Positions 21,867 to 29,761 of a stretch of 36,963 nucleotides of DNA are shown one piece after another. The notes under the pieces were generated by a model. It searched no databases. It was not told the DNA's origin and saw nothing but the letters and a program-made list of their open reading frames with translations. Origin of the DNA: JACDAS01 sp046262415 (GTDB taxonomy: Bacteria > Actinomycetota > Thermoleophilia > Gaiellales > Gaiellaceae); assembly GCA_046262415.1 (NCBI GenBank), contig JBHEMU010000021.1, forward strand, positions 1 through 36,963. The letters are read 5' to 3'. The position numbers and the translations under genes were made by a program. How positions within the stretch are numbered: the first letter of the stretch is position 1; the number at the start of each line of letters is the position of its first letter.

Positions 21867-24809
21867 ATGGAGCGCAAGCTGGCAACGGTCCTGTTCATCG
21901 ACCTCGTCGACTCGACCGCGCTCGTCTCCGGCACCGATCCCGAGGTCGTGCGCCGGCGCGTCAACCGCTTCTTCGACCAGGTCACCCGCTGCGTCGACAC
22001 GCACGGCGGCACCGTCGAGAAGTTCGCGGGCGACGCCGTCATGGCCGCGTTCGGCATCCCGCGCGCGCACGAGGACGACGCCGAGCGCGCCGTGCGCGCC
22101 GGGCTGGCGATGCTCGACGCGGTCGGCGAGCTCGGGCTCGAGGCCAGGGTCGGCATCGAGACCGGCGAGGTCGTGGCCGAGGTCGGCGACTCCACCTTCG
22201 CCACCGGCGAGGCGGTGAACATTGCCGCCCGGCTCCAGCAGGCGGCCGCGCCGGGCCAGCTCCTGATCGGCCCGGGCGCCCACGGCCTCACGCGGGGCCG
22301 GGTGGAGGTCGACTCCGTCGGTCTGGTCGACATCCGCGGCCGGGGACCGCTGGAGACCTGGCGCGTCACCGGCACGAGTCCGAACGGGAGCCGTCCGCAG
22401 AGCGTCGCGGCGGGGTTCGTCGGGCGCGACGAGGAGCTCGATCTCCTGCGCACGACCTACGAGCGCGCGGTCCGTCACGGCCGCGCCCACGTCTTCACGC
22501 TCTACGGCGAGCCCGGCGTCGGCAAGACGCGCCTGGCGTCCGAGTTCATCGCCACCCTCGAGGGCGCCACGGTCCTGGCCGGACGGGCGCTGCCCTACGG
22601 GGAGGGAATCACCTACTGGCCCTTGGCCGAGATGGTCAAGACGGTGGCCGGGATCACCGACGACGAGCCCGTGCGCCAGGCGATGGAGAAGCTGCGCGCC
22701 TGCTGCGAGGACGAGGCCGTCGCCGATCTGCTCGGGCTCGCCTTGGGCGTGCTCGAGGCGGTCGACGCCGAGCGGGGCCAGCAGGAGATCGCCTGGGCCG
22801 CCCGGGAGTTCTTCGAGCAGCTCGCCCGCGTGCAGCCGGTCGTGCTCGTCTTCGAGGACATCCACTGGGCCGAGGAGCCGCTGCTCGAGCTGATCGAGCA
22901 CCTCGCCGGCTGGGCGCGCGAGACGCCCCTGCTCTTGCTCTGCCTCGCCCGTCCGGAGCTCCTCGACGTGCGCCCAGGGTGGGGCGGAGGCCGCCTCCGG
23001 GCCACAGCGATCGAGCTCGAGCCCCTGCCGGCCGAGGAGAGCGAGCAGCTCGTCGACGCCCTTCTCGACGGGGCGCCGCTCACCGACGACCTGCGGCGTG
23101 CCCTGCTCGAGAAGACGGAGGGCAACCCGCTCTACCTCGAGGAGACCGTCCGCACGCTGGTGGAGTGCGGCGGCGAGGACGTCGATCGGATCCCGGACAC
23201 GCTCCACGCGCTGATCGCGGCCCGCATCGACCGGCTCCCCGCCGACGCGAAGGCCCTGCTCCAGCGCGGCGCAGTCATCGGCCGGACGTTCTGGGTCGGC
23301 GCGCTCGAGCACCTTTCCGACGAAGCCGCGCAGATCGGGCCGCTGCTCGAGGACCTGCTCGCTCGCGACTTCATCCAGCGCGAATCGCGCTCGACGATCG
23401 GCGGGGAGATCGCCTACCGCTTCAAGCACGTCCTGATCCGCGAGGTCACCTACTCGGGCCTGTCGAAGTCGGCCCGCGCCTCCCACCACCAGCGCTTCGC
23501 CGTCTGGCTCGGCGAACGCGCGGCGGAGGAGCTGCTCGAGATCCGCGCGTACCACCTCGACCAGGCCTGCGTCCTGCTGGCCGAGCTCGACGGCTCGCCG
23601 CCGGCCGGCCTGGCGAGGGAGGCCGCGGAGGCGCTCACGGAGGCCGGCCGCAGAGCGCTGGCGCGCGAGGCCAACCGCCCGGCCCGGAAGCTCTTCGTGC
23701 GCGCAGTCGAGCTCGACCCCACGCTCGAGCGGCGCTTCCTCGCCGCGCGGGCCGCCTGGCGCCTGAGCGACCTTCCTGCCCTCTCCCGGGAGATGAGCAA
23801 GGTGGCCGAGGAGGCCCGCTCGGCGGGGAACCTCCACGTGGAGGGGAAAGCGCTGACAGCGCTGGCCGAGGTGGCGCTTCTGCGCGAGGCCGACGTCCCC
23901 AAGGCGGAGTCGCTGGCGGCGCGGGCGCTCGAGGTGCTGGAGCCCGACCAGAGCTTCGAGGCGCTGCGGGTGAGCGCGACGATCGCGTGGTGGCGCGGGA
24001 ACATCGACGGGCAGGAGCGGTTCGCGCGCGAGGCGCTCGAGCTCGCCCAGCGTCTCGGGCGCGCCGATCTCGAGGCGAAGGCCGCGCAGGAGCTCTCCCT
24101 GATGTACGGGTCGCTGATGAAGTTCGAGGAGGCGCGTGAGCTGGTCGACCGCGCGCTCGAGCTCTCCGAGCACAGCGGCAGCATCGTCGCGCGCGCGGCT
24201 GCGCTGAACGCGGCCGGCCATCTCCACCTGAACCGCAAGGAGTACGCCGAGGCGGAGGCTTACATCGAGCAGGCGCGCGCCCTCTTCGCCGAGGCCGGCG
24301 ACGCCTGGATGCTCGGCCGGACGCTGAACGAGCTTGCGTGGGCGGCCGGCGAGCGCGGCGACGCGGCCGCGGCCGAGCGCCACCTGCGGGAGGCGATCCG
24401 GGTGCTCAAGCCGCTCGAGGACCGCGGGACGCTCTGCGAGAGCCAGCGCGGGCTGGCGCAGGTGCTGATCACCCTGGGCCGTCTCGACGAGGCCGAGCGC
24501 CTCGCGCTCGAGGCGACCGACACGGTCGGACCCGAGGACGTGAGCTCACGAGCGACCACGACGATGACGCTGGGCCTCGTCCGCGCCGCCCAGGGGCGCC
24601 ACGACGAGGCGGAGAGGCTGCTGCGGGAGGCCGTCGAGATCGCGGACGGGACTCAGCTCGCCGGACTTCAGCTCTGGCTGCTGACGACGCTCGATCAGTT
24701 CCTGCGCGAGGGCGGACGTCGCGACGACGCCGTCTCCGAGCGCGTCGCGGCGCTGTCGCCGGTGACGGCGCTGGCGACGGCGTTCGCCTCGAGGGCGGAG
24801 CGAATCTAG
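21867..24809 (+). CDS. Class III nucleotide cyclase fused to AAA ATPase and TPR array
   Basis: 980 residues. The N-terminal cyclase homology domain (about 5-160) has both metal aspartates (D12 in LFIDLVDST, D56 in FAGDAVMAAFG), K52 just before, and the transition-state pair N118/R122 in TGEAVNIAARLQ, so it looks catalytically competent. A STAND/AAA-type ATPase follows (about 188-560) with Walker A GEPGVGKTR (from G214) and a Walker B-like VVLVFEDIHWAEEP. The C-terminal half (about 570-980) consists of TPR-like helical pairs. This architecture is a signal-transduction regulator, with the TPRs presumably sensing a partner. It follows the sigma/anti-sigma pair by 65 nt but has its own promoter. 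Confidence 0.88.
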   Translation: MERKLATVLFIDLVDSTALVSGTDPEVVRRRVNRFFDQVTRCVDTHGGTVEKFAGDAVMAAFGIPRAHEDDAERAVRAGLAMLDAVGELGLEARVGIETGEVVAEVGDSTFATGEAVNIAARLQQAAAPGQLLIGPGAHGLTRGRVEVDSVGLVDIRGRGPLETWRVTGTSPNGSRPQSVAAGFVGRDEELDLLRTTYERAVRHGRAHVFTLYGEPGVGKTRLASEFIATLEGATVLAGRALPYGEGITYWPLAEMVKTVAGITDDEPVRQAMEKLRACCEDEAVADLLGLALGVLEAVDAERGQQEIAWAAREFFEQLARVQPVVLVFEDIHWAEEPLLELIEHLAGWARETPLLLLCLARPELLDVRPGWGGGRLRATAIELEPLPAEESEQLVDALLDGAPLTDDLRRALLEKTEGNPLYLEETVRTLVECGGEDVDRIPDTLHALIAARIDRLPADAKALLQRGAVIGRTFWVGALEHLSDEAAQIGPLLEDLLARDFIQRESRSTIGGEIAYRFKHVLIREVTYSGLSKSARASHHQRFAVWLGERAAEELLEIRAYHLDQACVLLAELDGSPPAGLAREAAEALTEAGRRALAREANRPARKLFVRAVELDPTLERRFLAARAAWRLSDLPALSREMSKVAEEARSAGNLHVEGKALTALAEVALLREADVPKAESLAARALEVLEPDQSFEALRVSATIAWWRGNIDGQERFAREALELAQRLGRADLEAKAAQELSLMYGSLMKFEEARELVDRALELSEHSGSIVARAAALNAAGHLHLNRKEYAEAEAYIEQARALFAEAGDAWMLGRTLNELAWAAGERGDAAAAERHLREAIRVLKPLEDRGTLCESQRGLAQVLITLGRLDEAERLALEATDTVGPEDVSSRATTTMTLGLVRAAQGRHDEAERLLREAVEIADGTQLAGLQLWLLTTLDQFLREGGRRDDAVSERVAALSPVTALATAFASRAERI

Positions 24810-24881
24810 GCACGGGTGAACCCATGGTTCCCCGGTGGACCCCTCCTCTGCCGCTCCCGCGTTTTCCGCTGTGGTGAGGCT

Positions 24882-24918
24882 CCCGCCGGGCAGAGCCCGG
24901 CTCCGCCGGCGCAGCGGG
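24882..24918. terminator. Nested GC hairpins between convergent genes
   Basis: GCCGGG (24885-24890) and CCCGGC (24896-24901) form a perfect stem around CAGAG, within outer CCCGC/GCGGG arms. There is no T-run. The position between the convergent cyclase and epimerase-like genes suggests a bidirectional terminator. The rest of 24810-24932 shows no gene. Confidence 0.4.
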
Positions 24919-24932
24919 TCTCTCCATCGTCG

Positions 24933-25760
24933 TTACTGCAGGCTTGCTCCGGCTAGCAGCGCGGAGCGGATCGCCTGATGTGACGCCTCGTCGGGCGACT
25001 CGCTGATCACGGTCGCCGGGCGATCGAAGCGGCCCAGGGCCTCGGCGAGCGGCTCGGCGCGCAGCGTGCCCTCGCCGTAGGGGAGGTGCTTCGTCTCGTT
25101 CCGGTTGGCGAAGGCGATGTCCGAGAAGTGGACGTGGAAGGGCGCGGCCGGCTCAAGGAGGTCGTCTGCCAGCTCGAGGATCTGCGCGAACGGGCCGGTC
25201 TCGAGGAAGCCGCCGTCGGTGACGGCGTGCAGGTGCGCGAAGTCCAGCACGGGACGGATCCAGGTCAGCTGCGCTGCGACCGCGAAGACGTCCTCCGCCG
25301 TCCCGAGCTCGCGGACCCGCCCCATGATCTCGATCCCGAACGGGACGGCGCGATCCTTGCCCTCGAGCCGCCCGCGCAGGTCGCCGAGCTGCTCCACGAC
25401 GGCCGTCAGGGCGTCGGCGCGCTCACGGCCGAGCAGAAAGCCGGGGTGGAAGACGACGAGCTCCGCGCCGCACGCCGCCGCCAGCCCGGCCGAGTGGTCG
25501 AGCATGCCGACCGCCATGCGGTACTTCTTGCCGCGGTCGAGGTGTCCTAGGAACCCCGCGATGGGAGCGTGGACGGAGAGCGCGATGCCGGCGTCGCGCG
25601 CGAGCGTGCCGAGCCGTTCGGCGAACGGATAGTCCATCCAGAAGCGGCCCTCGAAATCGAGCTCGCAGGCCGTGTAGCCGCGTTCCACCAGCGCCTCGAC
25701 CGCCTGCTCGGGCGACTCCCGCGAGGGGCACCGCGCCGGACCGAAACGGAGCGCACCCAC
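24933..25760 (-). CDS. Sugar phosphate isomerase/epimerase-like TIM barrel (AP endonuclease 2 family)
   Basis: 275 residues of the xylose isomerase-like/endonuclease IV superfamily. Putative metal-binding strands are ALSVHAPI, LVVFHPGF, PFGIEIMGR, PVLDFAHLHA, FHVHFSDI and TVISESPD, giving the expected His/Asp/Glu ligand set at the barrel mouth. The segment ANRNETKHLPYGEG matches the endonuclease IV-like KHLPYGEG loop, and the overall style is closest to archaeal/actinobacterial endonuclease IV-like proteins. It is either a DNA repair AP endonuclease or a sugar epimerase; sequence alone does not settle it. The GTG at 25760 lies 6 nt behind TAGCGT and is divergent from the 77-residue gene. Confidence 0.75.
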   Translation of the reverse strand: MGALRFGPARCPSRESPEQAVEALVERGYTACELDFEGRFWMDYPFAERLGTLARDAGIALSVHAPIAGFLGHLDRGKKYRMAVGMLDHSAGLAAACGAELVVFHPGFLLGRERADALTAVVEQLGDLRGRLEGKDRAVPFGIEIMGRVRELGTAEDVFAVAAQLTWIRPVLDFAHLHAVTDGGFLETGPFAQILELADDLLEPAAPFHVHFSDIAFANRNETKHLPYGEGTLRAEPLAEALGRFDRPATVISESPDEASHQAIRSALLAGASLQ

Positions 25761-25766
25761 CGGGCC

Positions 25767-25772
25767 ACGCTA
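25767..25772 (-). promoter_or_regulatory. -10 box of the TIM-barrel gene
   Basis: On the minus strand this reads TAGCGT, ending 6 nt before GTG 25760. The opposing -10 box at 25803-25808 is only 30 bp away, so polymerase footprints overlap. Confidence 0.5.
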
Positions 25773-25787
25773 GCAACCGGGCCTGCC

Positions 25788-25808
25788 GTCCGACCCCGGT
25801 CCTACCCT
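25788..25808 (+). promoter_or_regulatory. Start-proximal promoter of the 77-residue gene
   Basis: GTCCGA (25788-25793), 9 nt, then TACCCT (25803-25808) ending 7 nt before ATG 25816. It is very similar base by base to the aquaporin promoter at 2185-2205. Confidence 0.55.
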
Positions 25809-25815
25809 TTCTGCC

Positions 25816-26049
25816 ATGCAAACGCGCCCATCGCGAATCGAGCTGCTCGAGCTGGACATCGACCTGCGTCTCGCCGATCTCTGGCGTGAGGCCTGCGAGA
25901 TCGACGAGTGGAACCTCGAGGTCGCCGCCGCCTTCATGCGGGCCGCATACGGCAAGGGGTACTGCGACGCCCTGACCGAGGACAGCCCGGGCTCGCTCTG
26001 CGCCGAGCACGGCTACCGGATCCCTCCGAAGCGCACCGCACCGGCGTAG
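25816..26049 (+). CDS. Small soluble protein of unknown function
   Basis: 77 residues starting MQTRPSRIELLELDIDLRLA. Mostly helical and acidic, with a Cys-containing core (EIDEWNLEVAAAFMRAAYGKGYCDAL) and a second Cys in SLCAEHGYRIPPKR. The paired CD/CAEH residues could bind a metal, but nothing fixes that. The strong start-proximal promoter and codon bias support a real gene. I do not recognise the family. Confidence 0.6.
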   Translation: MQTRPSRIELLELDIDLRLADLWREACEIDEWNLEVAAAFMRAAYGKGYCDALTEDSPGSLCAEHGYRIPPKRTAPA

Positions 26050-26082
26050 CGGGCCTCGCGGTCCTGGAGTTCCGAGCCACCG

Positions 26083-26400
26083 TCAACTCGGGCAGTGGCC
26101 AATGTCCGTGCCTGTGATCAGCAGGGAGATGCCGGCGCCGTAAAGCCCCGACAGCGGCAGGGCCAGCAACGTTCCGACGAGGCGATGCCCCAGAAGGTGT
26201 CCGGCCTGGGCCGCGGCCGCGGCCAATGAAGCCACGCTGCAAGCGAGCAATCCGTACTCCAGGGCCAATCGGCCGTGCGATTCGAGCGCGTCGCAGCGAG
26301 CGAGGAGTAGGAGGAAACCTGCCAGGGAGAAGCCTGCCGCTTCGACCAGCGCGACGACCGTCAGACCACTGCTGCGGGACGGAGCAGGCGCCCTCGGCAT
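26083..26400 (-). CDS. Small multi-pass membrane protein, unknown
   Basis: 105 residues from ATG 26400; a GTG at 26412 is only 1 nt from the TACCCT box and so less likely. Three hydrophobic segments (about residues 14-35, 47-67 and 75-95) are visible, with a short basic N terminus and the tail TDIGHCPS. Base composition is slightly less GC-rich than neighbours. The gene converges with 25816-26049 and is divergent from ccmE. No family is recognised. Confidence 0.55.
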   Translation of the reverse strand: MPRAPAPSRSSGLTVVALVEAAGFSLAGFLLLLARCDALESHGRLALEYGLLACSVASLAAAAAQAGHLLGHRLVGTLLALPLSGLYGAGISLLITGTDIGHCPS

Positions 26401-26413
26401 CGGTTCGCGCACC

Positions 26414-26419
26414 AGGGTA
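26414..26419 (-). promoter_or_regulatory. -10-like box of the membrane protein gene
   Basis: On the minus strand this reads TACCCT, 13 nt before ATG 26400. It predicts a transcript with only a few leader bases. Confidence 0.35.
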
Positions 26420-26487
26420 TAGGAGGCGGGGCCGGATCCGTGGCCGGTTCAATCGAGGGACAGGCGCAACCCGGGTCGCGCGCAGCC

Positions 26488-26493
26488 TAAACT
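26488..26493 (+). promoter_or_regulatory. -10 box of the ccm operon
   Basis: TAAACT ends 6 nt before the GTG of ccmE at 26500, with no SD. It is inferred to give a leaderless operon transcript. Confidence 0.55.
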
Positions 26494-26499
26494 GCTGTC

Positions 26500-26892
26500 G
26501 TGGCGAAGCAGAGCCCCGCCCGCCTGATCATCGCCTTGTCGGTCGCCGGCTGTCTCGCGATCTTCCTGCTCTACGTCTCGATCGCAGGCGGCGGGACCTC
26601 CTCGCTTCGCCCGAGCCAGGTGGCCTCGCGCGAGGGGAAGAAGGTGCAGCTCGCCGGCCTCGTGCTCGCGCCCGTCCGCGGTGACGCGCATGCGCAGGGC
26701 CTGCGCTTCCGCCTCCGCGACATCGACGGCAAGGCGCGCGTGCCGGTCGTCTACACGGGCTCCGTCCCCGACCTGTTCAAGGTCGGCCGCCACGTGTACC
26801 TGACCGGGACGCTGCGGAACGGCGTCTTCGTCGGCGAGCGCAACTCGCTCGTCACGAAGTGCCCCTCGAAATACACGCCCAAGAGGTCGTAA
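26500..26892 (+). CDS. ccmE: Cytochrome c maturation heme chaperone CcmE (Cys type)
   Basis: 130 residues: one N-terminal transmembrane helix (about 8-28), then the OB-fold domain (VQLAGLVLAPVRGD, LRFRLRDIDGKARVPVVYTGSVPDLFKVGRHVYLTGTL). The heme-attachment site near the C terminus is KCPSKY: C121-x3-Y125, the CXXXY variant rather than the HXXXY of E. coli. It holds heme covalently outside the membrane and passes it to CcmF. It is the first gene of the operon; its TAA stop overlaps the ccmF ATG (TAATG). Confidence 0.92.
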   Translation: MAKQSPARLIIALSVAGCLAIFLLYVSIAGGGTSSLRPSQVASREGKKVQLAGLVLAPVRGDAHAQGLRFRLRDIDGKARVPVVYTGSVPDLFKVGRHVYLTGTLRNGVFVGERNSLVTKCPSKYTPKRS

Positions 26893-28889
26893 TGCCCGAG
26901 TTGGGCCGCGCGGCTCTGATCGTCTGCCTCGGGCTGTCGGCCTACGCGCTCGTCGTCGGGGCCTACGCCGCGCACCGACGGCGCCGGCGACTCGCCGTGT
27001 CCGCGCAGAACGCGCTCATCGTGTCCTTCGCCGCCGCCGCCGTCGCCGCGGCGGTCCTGCTCGCCGGACTCCTGCGGCACGACTTCAGCCTCGCCTACGT
27101 CGCCGACCACACGAGTCGCAAGCTACCTGCCGCCTACACGGTCTCGGCCTTCTGGGGCGGCCAGGAGGGCTCGCTCCTGCTCTGGCTGCTCGTCCTGACC
27201 GGATTCTCGGCCGCGGCGGTCCTGCTCAACCGCCGCACGGGGCGGGACGTGCTCGCCTGGGTCGTGCCCGTGCTCGGTCTCGTCGGCACGTTCTTCGCCT
27301 TCGTGCTCGTCGCGGTGTCGTCGCCCTTCGTCACGCAGGCCGCACCGGCGGACGGGGCCGGACTGAACCCGAGCCTGCAGAACCCCTACATGGTCGCGCA
27401 CCCGCCGCTGCTCTACCTCGGCTACGTGGGCCTGACGATCCCGTTCGCCTTCGCGATGGGGGCCCTGCTGGCACGCCGCACCGACGAGCGCTGGATCGTG
27501 ACGACCCGGCGGTGGACGCTGGCGGCCTGGGCCTTCCTCGGCATCGGCCAGCTGCTCGGGGCGCACTGGGCCTACGTCGAGGTCGGCTGGGGCGGGTACT
27601 TCGCCTGGGACCCCGTCGAGAACGCCGCGCTGATGCCGTGGCTCGCGGCGACGGCGTTCCTGCACTCGGTGATGGTGCAGGAACGAAAGGGGATGCTGAA
27701 GGTCTGGAACGTGCTGCTCGTGATCCTCGCGTTCTGCCTCTCGATCTTCGGCACGTTCCTGACGCGCTCGGGCGTGCTCAACTCGATCCACTCGTTTACG
27801 CAGAGCTCGATCGGGGCCTGGTTCCTCGGCTTCATCTGCCTGATCACCGCGGGATCGCTCCTCCTCGTCTTCCTGCGTCTGCCGCTCCTGCGCTCGAAGA
27901 CGCGGCTCGAGTCGCTCGTCTCGCGCGAGGCCACCTTCCTCTACAACAACCTGCTGCTGGTCGCGCTCTGCCTGACGATCCTCTGGGGGGTCACCTACCC
28001 GCTGCTCTCGGAGGCCGTGCGCGGGGAGGCGGTGACGGTCGGCCGGCCCTACTACGACTTCTTCCTGCGCATCTTCGGGCTGCCGCTGCTGCTGCTGATG
28101 GGGATCGGGCCGCTGGTCGCCTGGCGCCGCGCATCGCTCCGCGGGCTCAGGCGGATGCTGGCCTGGCCGACGGCGATCGCTCTCGCCACCGGCGTGGCCC
28201 TCCTCTTGCTCGGTGCCGGCTCGTCGCGCCCGGGGCTGATCGCCTACACCTTCTCGGCGTTCGTCCTCGCCTCGATCGGGCTCGAGTTCGCCCGGGGCGC
28301 CGCCGCCCGGCGGGACACGGCGGGGGAGTCCTGGCCGGCCGCGCTCGCGGCGCTCGTGAACCGGAACCGCCGCCGCTACGGCGGGTACGTCGTGCACGCG
28401 GCGATCGTCCTGCTCGCGATCGGGGTTGCGGGCTCGAGCGCCTACCAGACCACGGCGGAGGCGAAGCTCCGGCCGGGCGAGTCGATGCGTGCGGCCGGCT
28501 ATACGCTCACGTACGAGTCGCTCCGGACCCGGCCCGTCGGCAATCGGCAGGAGATCCGCGCCCTCGTCGACGTCCGGCGCGGGGACGACCACGTCGCGCG
28601 CCTGCGACCGGGGAAGAACCGCTACTTCGCGGAGGATCTGGTCTCGAACGAGATGGCGATCCACACGAGCTGGCTCCGCGCCGAGGATGTGGACGTGATC
28701 GCCGACCAGGTCAACCCGGATGGGAGCGTCTACTTCAAGGTGCTGGTGAAGCCCCTCGTCAACCTGATCTGGGCGGCCGGCTTCGTCTTCGTCGGCGGGG
28801 CGCTGATCGCCCTCTGGCCGGACGCCCGCGAGCAGCGGCGGCTCGTGTCGCGCTACAGCCGTGCCGGCGCGCTGCCGGCGGAGGCCTGA
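26892..28889 (+). CDS. ccmF: Heme lyase CcmF, cytochrome c biogenesis
   Basis: 665 residues and many transmembrane helices. The heme-handling WWD domain WGGYFAWDPVENAALMPW is intact, as are the family motifs SAFWGGQEGSLLLWL and LNPSLQNPYMVAHPPLLYLGY with its heme-binding histidine. A C-terminal periplasmic segment (about 520-640) precedes the last helix. It transfers heme from CcmE to apocytochrome CXXCH motifs. The ATG overlaps the ccmE stop. The TGA stop overlaps an ATG (TGATG) that was apparently the start of the next gene before insertion of the family-1 element. Confidence 0.96.
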   Translation: MPELGRAALIVCLGLSAYALVVGAYAAHRRRRRLAVSAQNALIVSFAAAAVAAAVLLAGLLRHDFSLAYVADHTSRKLPAAYTVSAFWGGQEGSLLLWLLVLTGFSAAAVLLNRRTGRDVLAWVVPVLGLVGTFFAFVLVAVSSPFVTQAAPADGAGLNPSLQNPYMVAHPPLLYLGYVGLTIPFAFAMGALLARRTDERWIVTTRRWTLAAWAFLGIGQLLGAHWAYVEVGWGGYFAWDPVENAALMPWLAATAFLHSVMVQERKGMLKVWNVLLVILAFCLSIFGTFLTRSGVLNSIHSFTQSSIGAWFLGFICLITAGSLLLVFLRLPLLRSKTRLESLVSREATFLYNNLLLVALCLTILWGVTYPLLSEAVRGEAVTVGRPYYDFFLRIFGLPLLLLMGIGPLVAWRRASLRGLRRMLAWPTAIALATGVALLLLGAGSSRPGLIAYTFSAFVLASIGLEFARGAAARRDTAGESWPAALAALVNRNRRRYGGYVVHAAIVLLAIGVAGSSAYQTTAEAKLRPGESMRAAGYTLTYESLRTRPVGNRQEIRALVDVRRGDDHVARLRPGKNRYFAEDLVSNEMAIHTSWLRAEDVDVIADQVNPDGSVYFKVLVKPLVNLIWAAGFVFVGGALIALWPDAREQRRLVSRYSRAGALPAEA

Positions 28890-28895
28890 TGCTAG

Positions 28896-29058
28896 TGGGT
28901 CGACCGGCAACGTTCACCGGGTTCTGGCCCGCGATCACGCGGCGCCATGCGTCGTCCTCAGTCGCCCCCGTATCCGGCGTCCGCCCTATGCACGCCTGCG
29001 TCCTAGCCTGGCTTGGTGCTCGCGACCCAGAAGGGCGGCAACGCTGCCGACCGACCCA
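28896..29058 (+). mobile_element. Family-1 MITE-like element, copy 1 (163 bp)
   Basis: CTAG flanks both sides (28892-28895 and 29059-29062). The ends are inverted: including the CTAG, the first 23 bases match the reverse complement of the last 23 at 20 positions (TGGGTCG.../...CGACCCA). The body matches copy 2 with blocks of 29 and 37 identical bases, and differs mainly in a central hairpin-like part. An open frame runs from ATG 28889 through the element to TAG 29060-29062 (57 codons). It lies between ccmF and the ccmI-like gene. No transposase is encoded, so it would need one in trans. Confidence 0.75.
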
Positions 29059-29070
29059 CTAGTCGCGCTC

Positions 29071-29601
29071 GTGCTCGCCGCCGTGCTGGCCGTCGCCTGC
29101 GTGCTCTACGTCGCCGCGCCGTTTCTGCGCGAGCCGGCGCCGGAGGACGACTTCCTGGACCAGCCGGGGCGGCTCGGCCGCCGCTCGCTCGCGCTCGAGG
29201 AGGAGCGCGACAGGGCCCTGGCCGCGCTGAAAGAGCTCGAGTTCGACCATCGCACCGGCAAGGTCTCCGACGAGGACTACGGCCAGCTCGTCGGACCTCT
29301 GCGCCGGCAGGCCGCCGAGGCCCTCCGCGCGCTCGAGCCCCGGGCGAGCGGCGCCGCGACGGCACGTTCTGTACCGTTCCGGGCGATGGTGGAGCTACCC
29401 GACCAGCCCGGAGCCCCGGGCGCGCCCCCCGCGGAGCCGACTCCGGTCCCGCACGAGCCGCCTCAGCAGCCGACGATTCCCGAGCCCTACCCACCGCCCG
29501 CGACGCCCCCCGCGCCGGCGCCCGTCCCGGAGCCGACCCCGGTTCCGCACGAGCCGCCACAGGTTCCCCAGACGATCCCGGGCGGGCCGCAGGGGACGTA
29601 G
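29071..29601 (+). CDS. CcmI-like cytochrome c biogenesis protein with proline-rich tail
   Basis: 176 residues from GTG 29071. One N-terminal transmembrane helix (about 1-17) is followed by the CcmI-type helical segment EEERDRALAALKELEFDHRT and GKVSDEDYGQLVGPLRRQA, and then a Pro/Glu-rich tail with EPTPVPHEPPQ twice (29434-29466 and 29530-29562). The inferred ancestral start ATG-CTA-GTC-GCG-CTC-GTG was split by the family-1 element: the ATG remains at 28889 and the rest resumes at 29059 in frame with this gene. The present start is therefore GTG 29071, 8 nt after the element frame's stop, costing about five residues of the signal/TM segment. Its job is presumably delivery of apocytochrome or scaffolding next to CcmF. 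Confidence 0.7.
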   Translation: MLAAVLAVACVLYVAAPFLREPAPEDDFLDQPGRLGRRSLALEEERDRALAALKELEFDHRTGKVSDEDYGQLVGPLRRQAAEALRALEPRASGAATARSVPFRAMVELPDQPGAPGAPPAEPTPVPHEPPQQPTIPEPYPPPATPPAPAPVPEPTPVPHEPPQVPQTIPGGPQGT

Positions 29602-29761
29602 TGCCCCGTCCGGCAACGTTCGCCGGCCTCTGGTCCGCGATCACGCGGCGCCATGCGTCGTCCTCGGTCGCCCCCATAGCTTTGGCTATGCGGGCTCCCT
29701 GCGTCCTAGCCTGGCTTGGTGCTCGCGACCCAGAAGCTCGGCAAGGTCACCGGACGAGGCA
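29602..29761 (+). mobile_element. Family-1 MITE-like element, copy 2 (160 bp)
   Basis: TAG lies on both sides (29599-29601, the stop of the ccmI-like gene, and 29763-29765). Ends are inverted: TGCCCCGTCCGG against CCGGACGAGGCA, with one mismatch. It shares long identical blocks with copy 1 but is 3 bp shorter. The centre is a different hairpin, CATAGC-TTTG-GCTATG. A frame runs from GTG 29601 to TAG 29763-29765 (54 codons), and that TAG overlaps GTG 29765 of the next gene's frame. Removing the element restores ...GACGTAGTGCCCGGG, a TAGTG stop-start junction. Confidence 0.75.

Noticed and set aside
21672..24383. 903-codon open frame antisense to the cyclase-ATPase gene
   Set aside because: It is a by-product of high GC content: the plus-strand frame has clear domain motifs and codon bias, while the antisense product is low-complexity Arg/Leu/Glu-rich with no motif.
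27123..28910. 595-codon open frame antisense to ccmF
   Set aside because: The sense strand encodes an unmistakable CcmF; the antisense product is Arg/Glu/Gln-rich filler.
28889..29062. The element-internal peptides as ordinary protein-coding genes
   Set aside because: The peptides are short and Arg/Ala-rich, and the two copies differ at first and third codon positions alike. The frame may matter for coupling, but I see no evidence for a functional protein.
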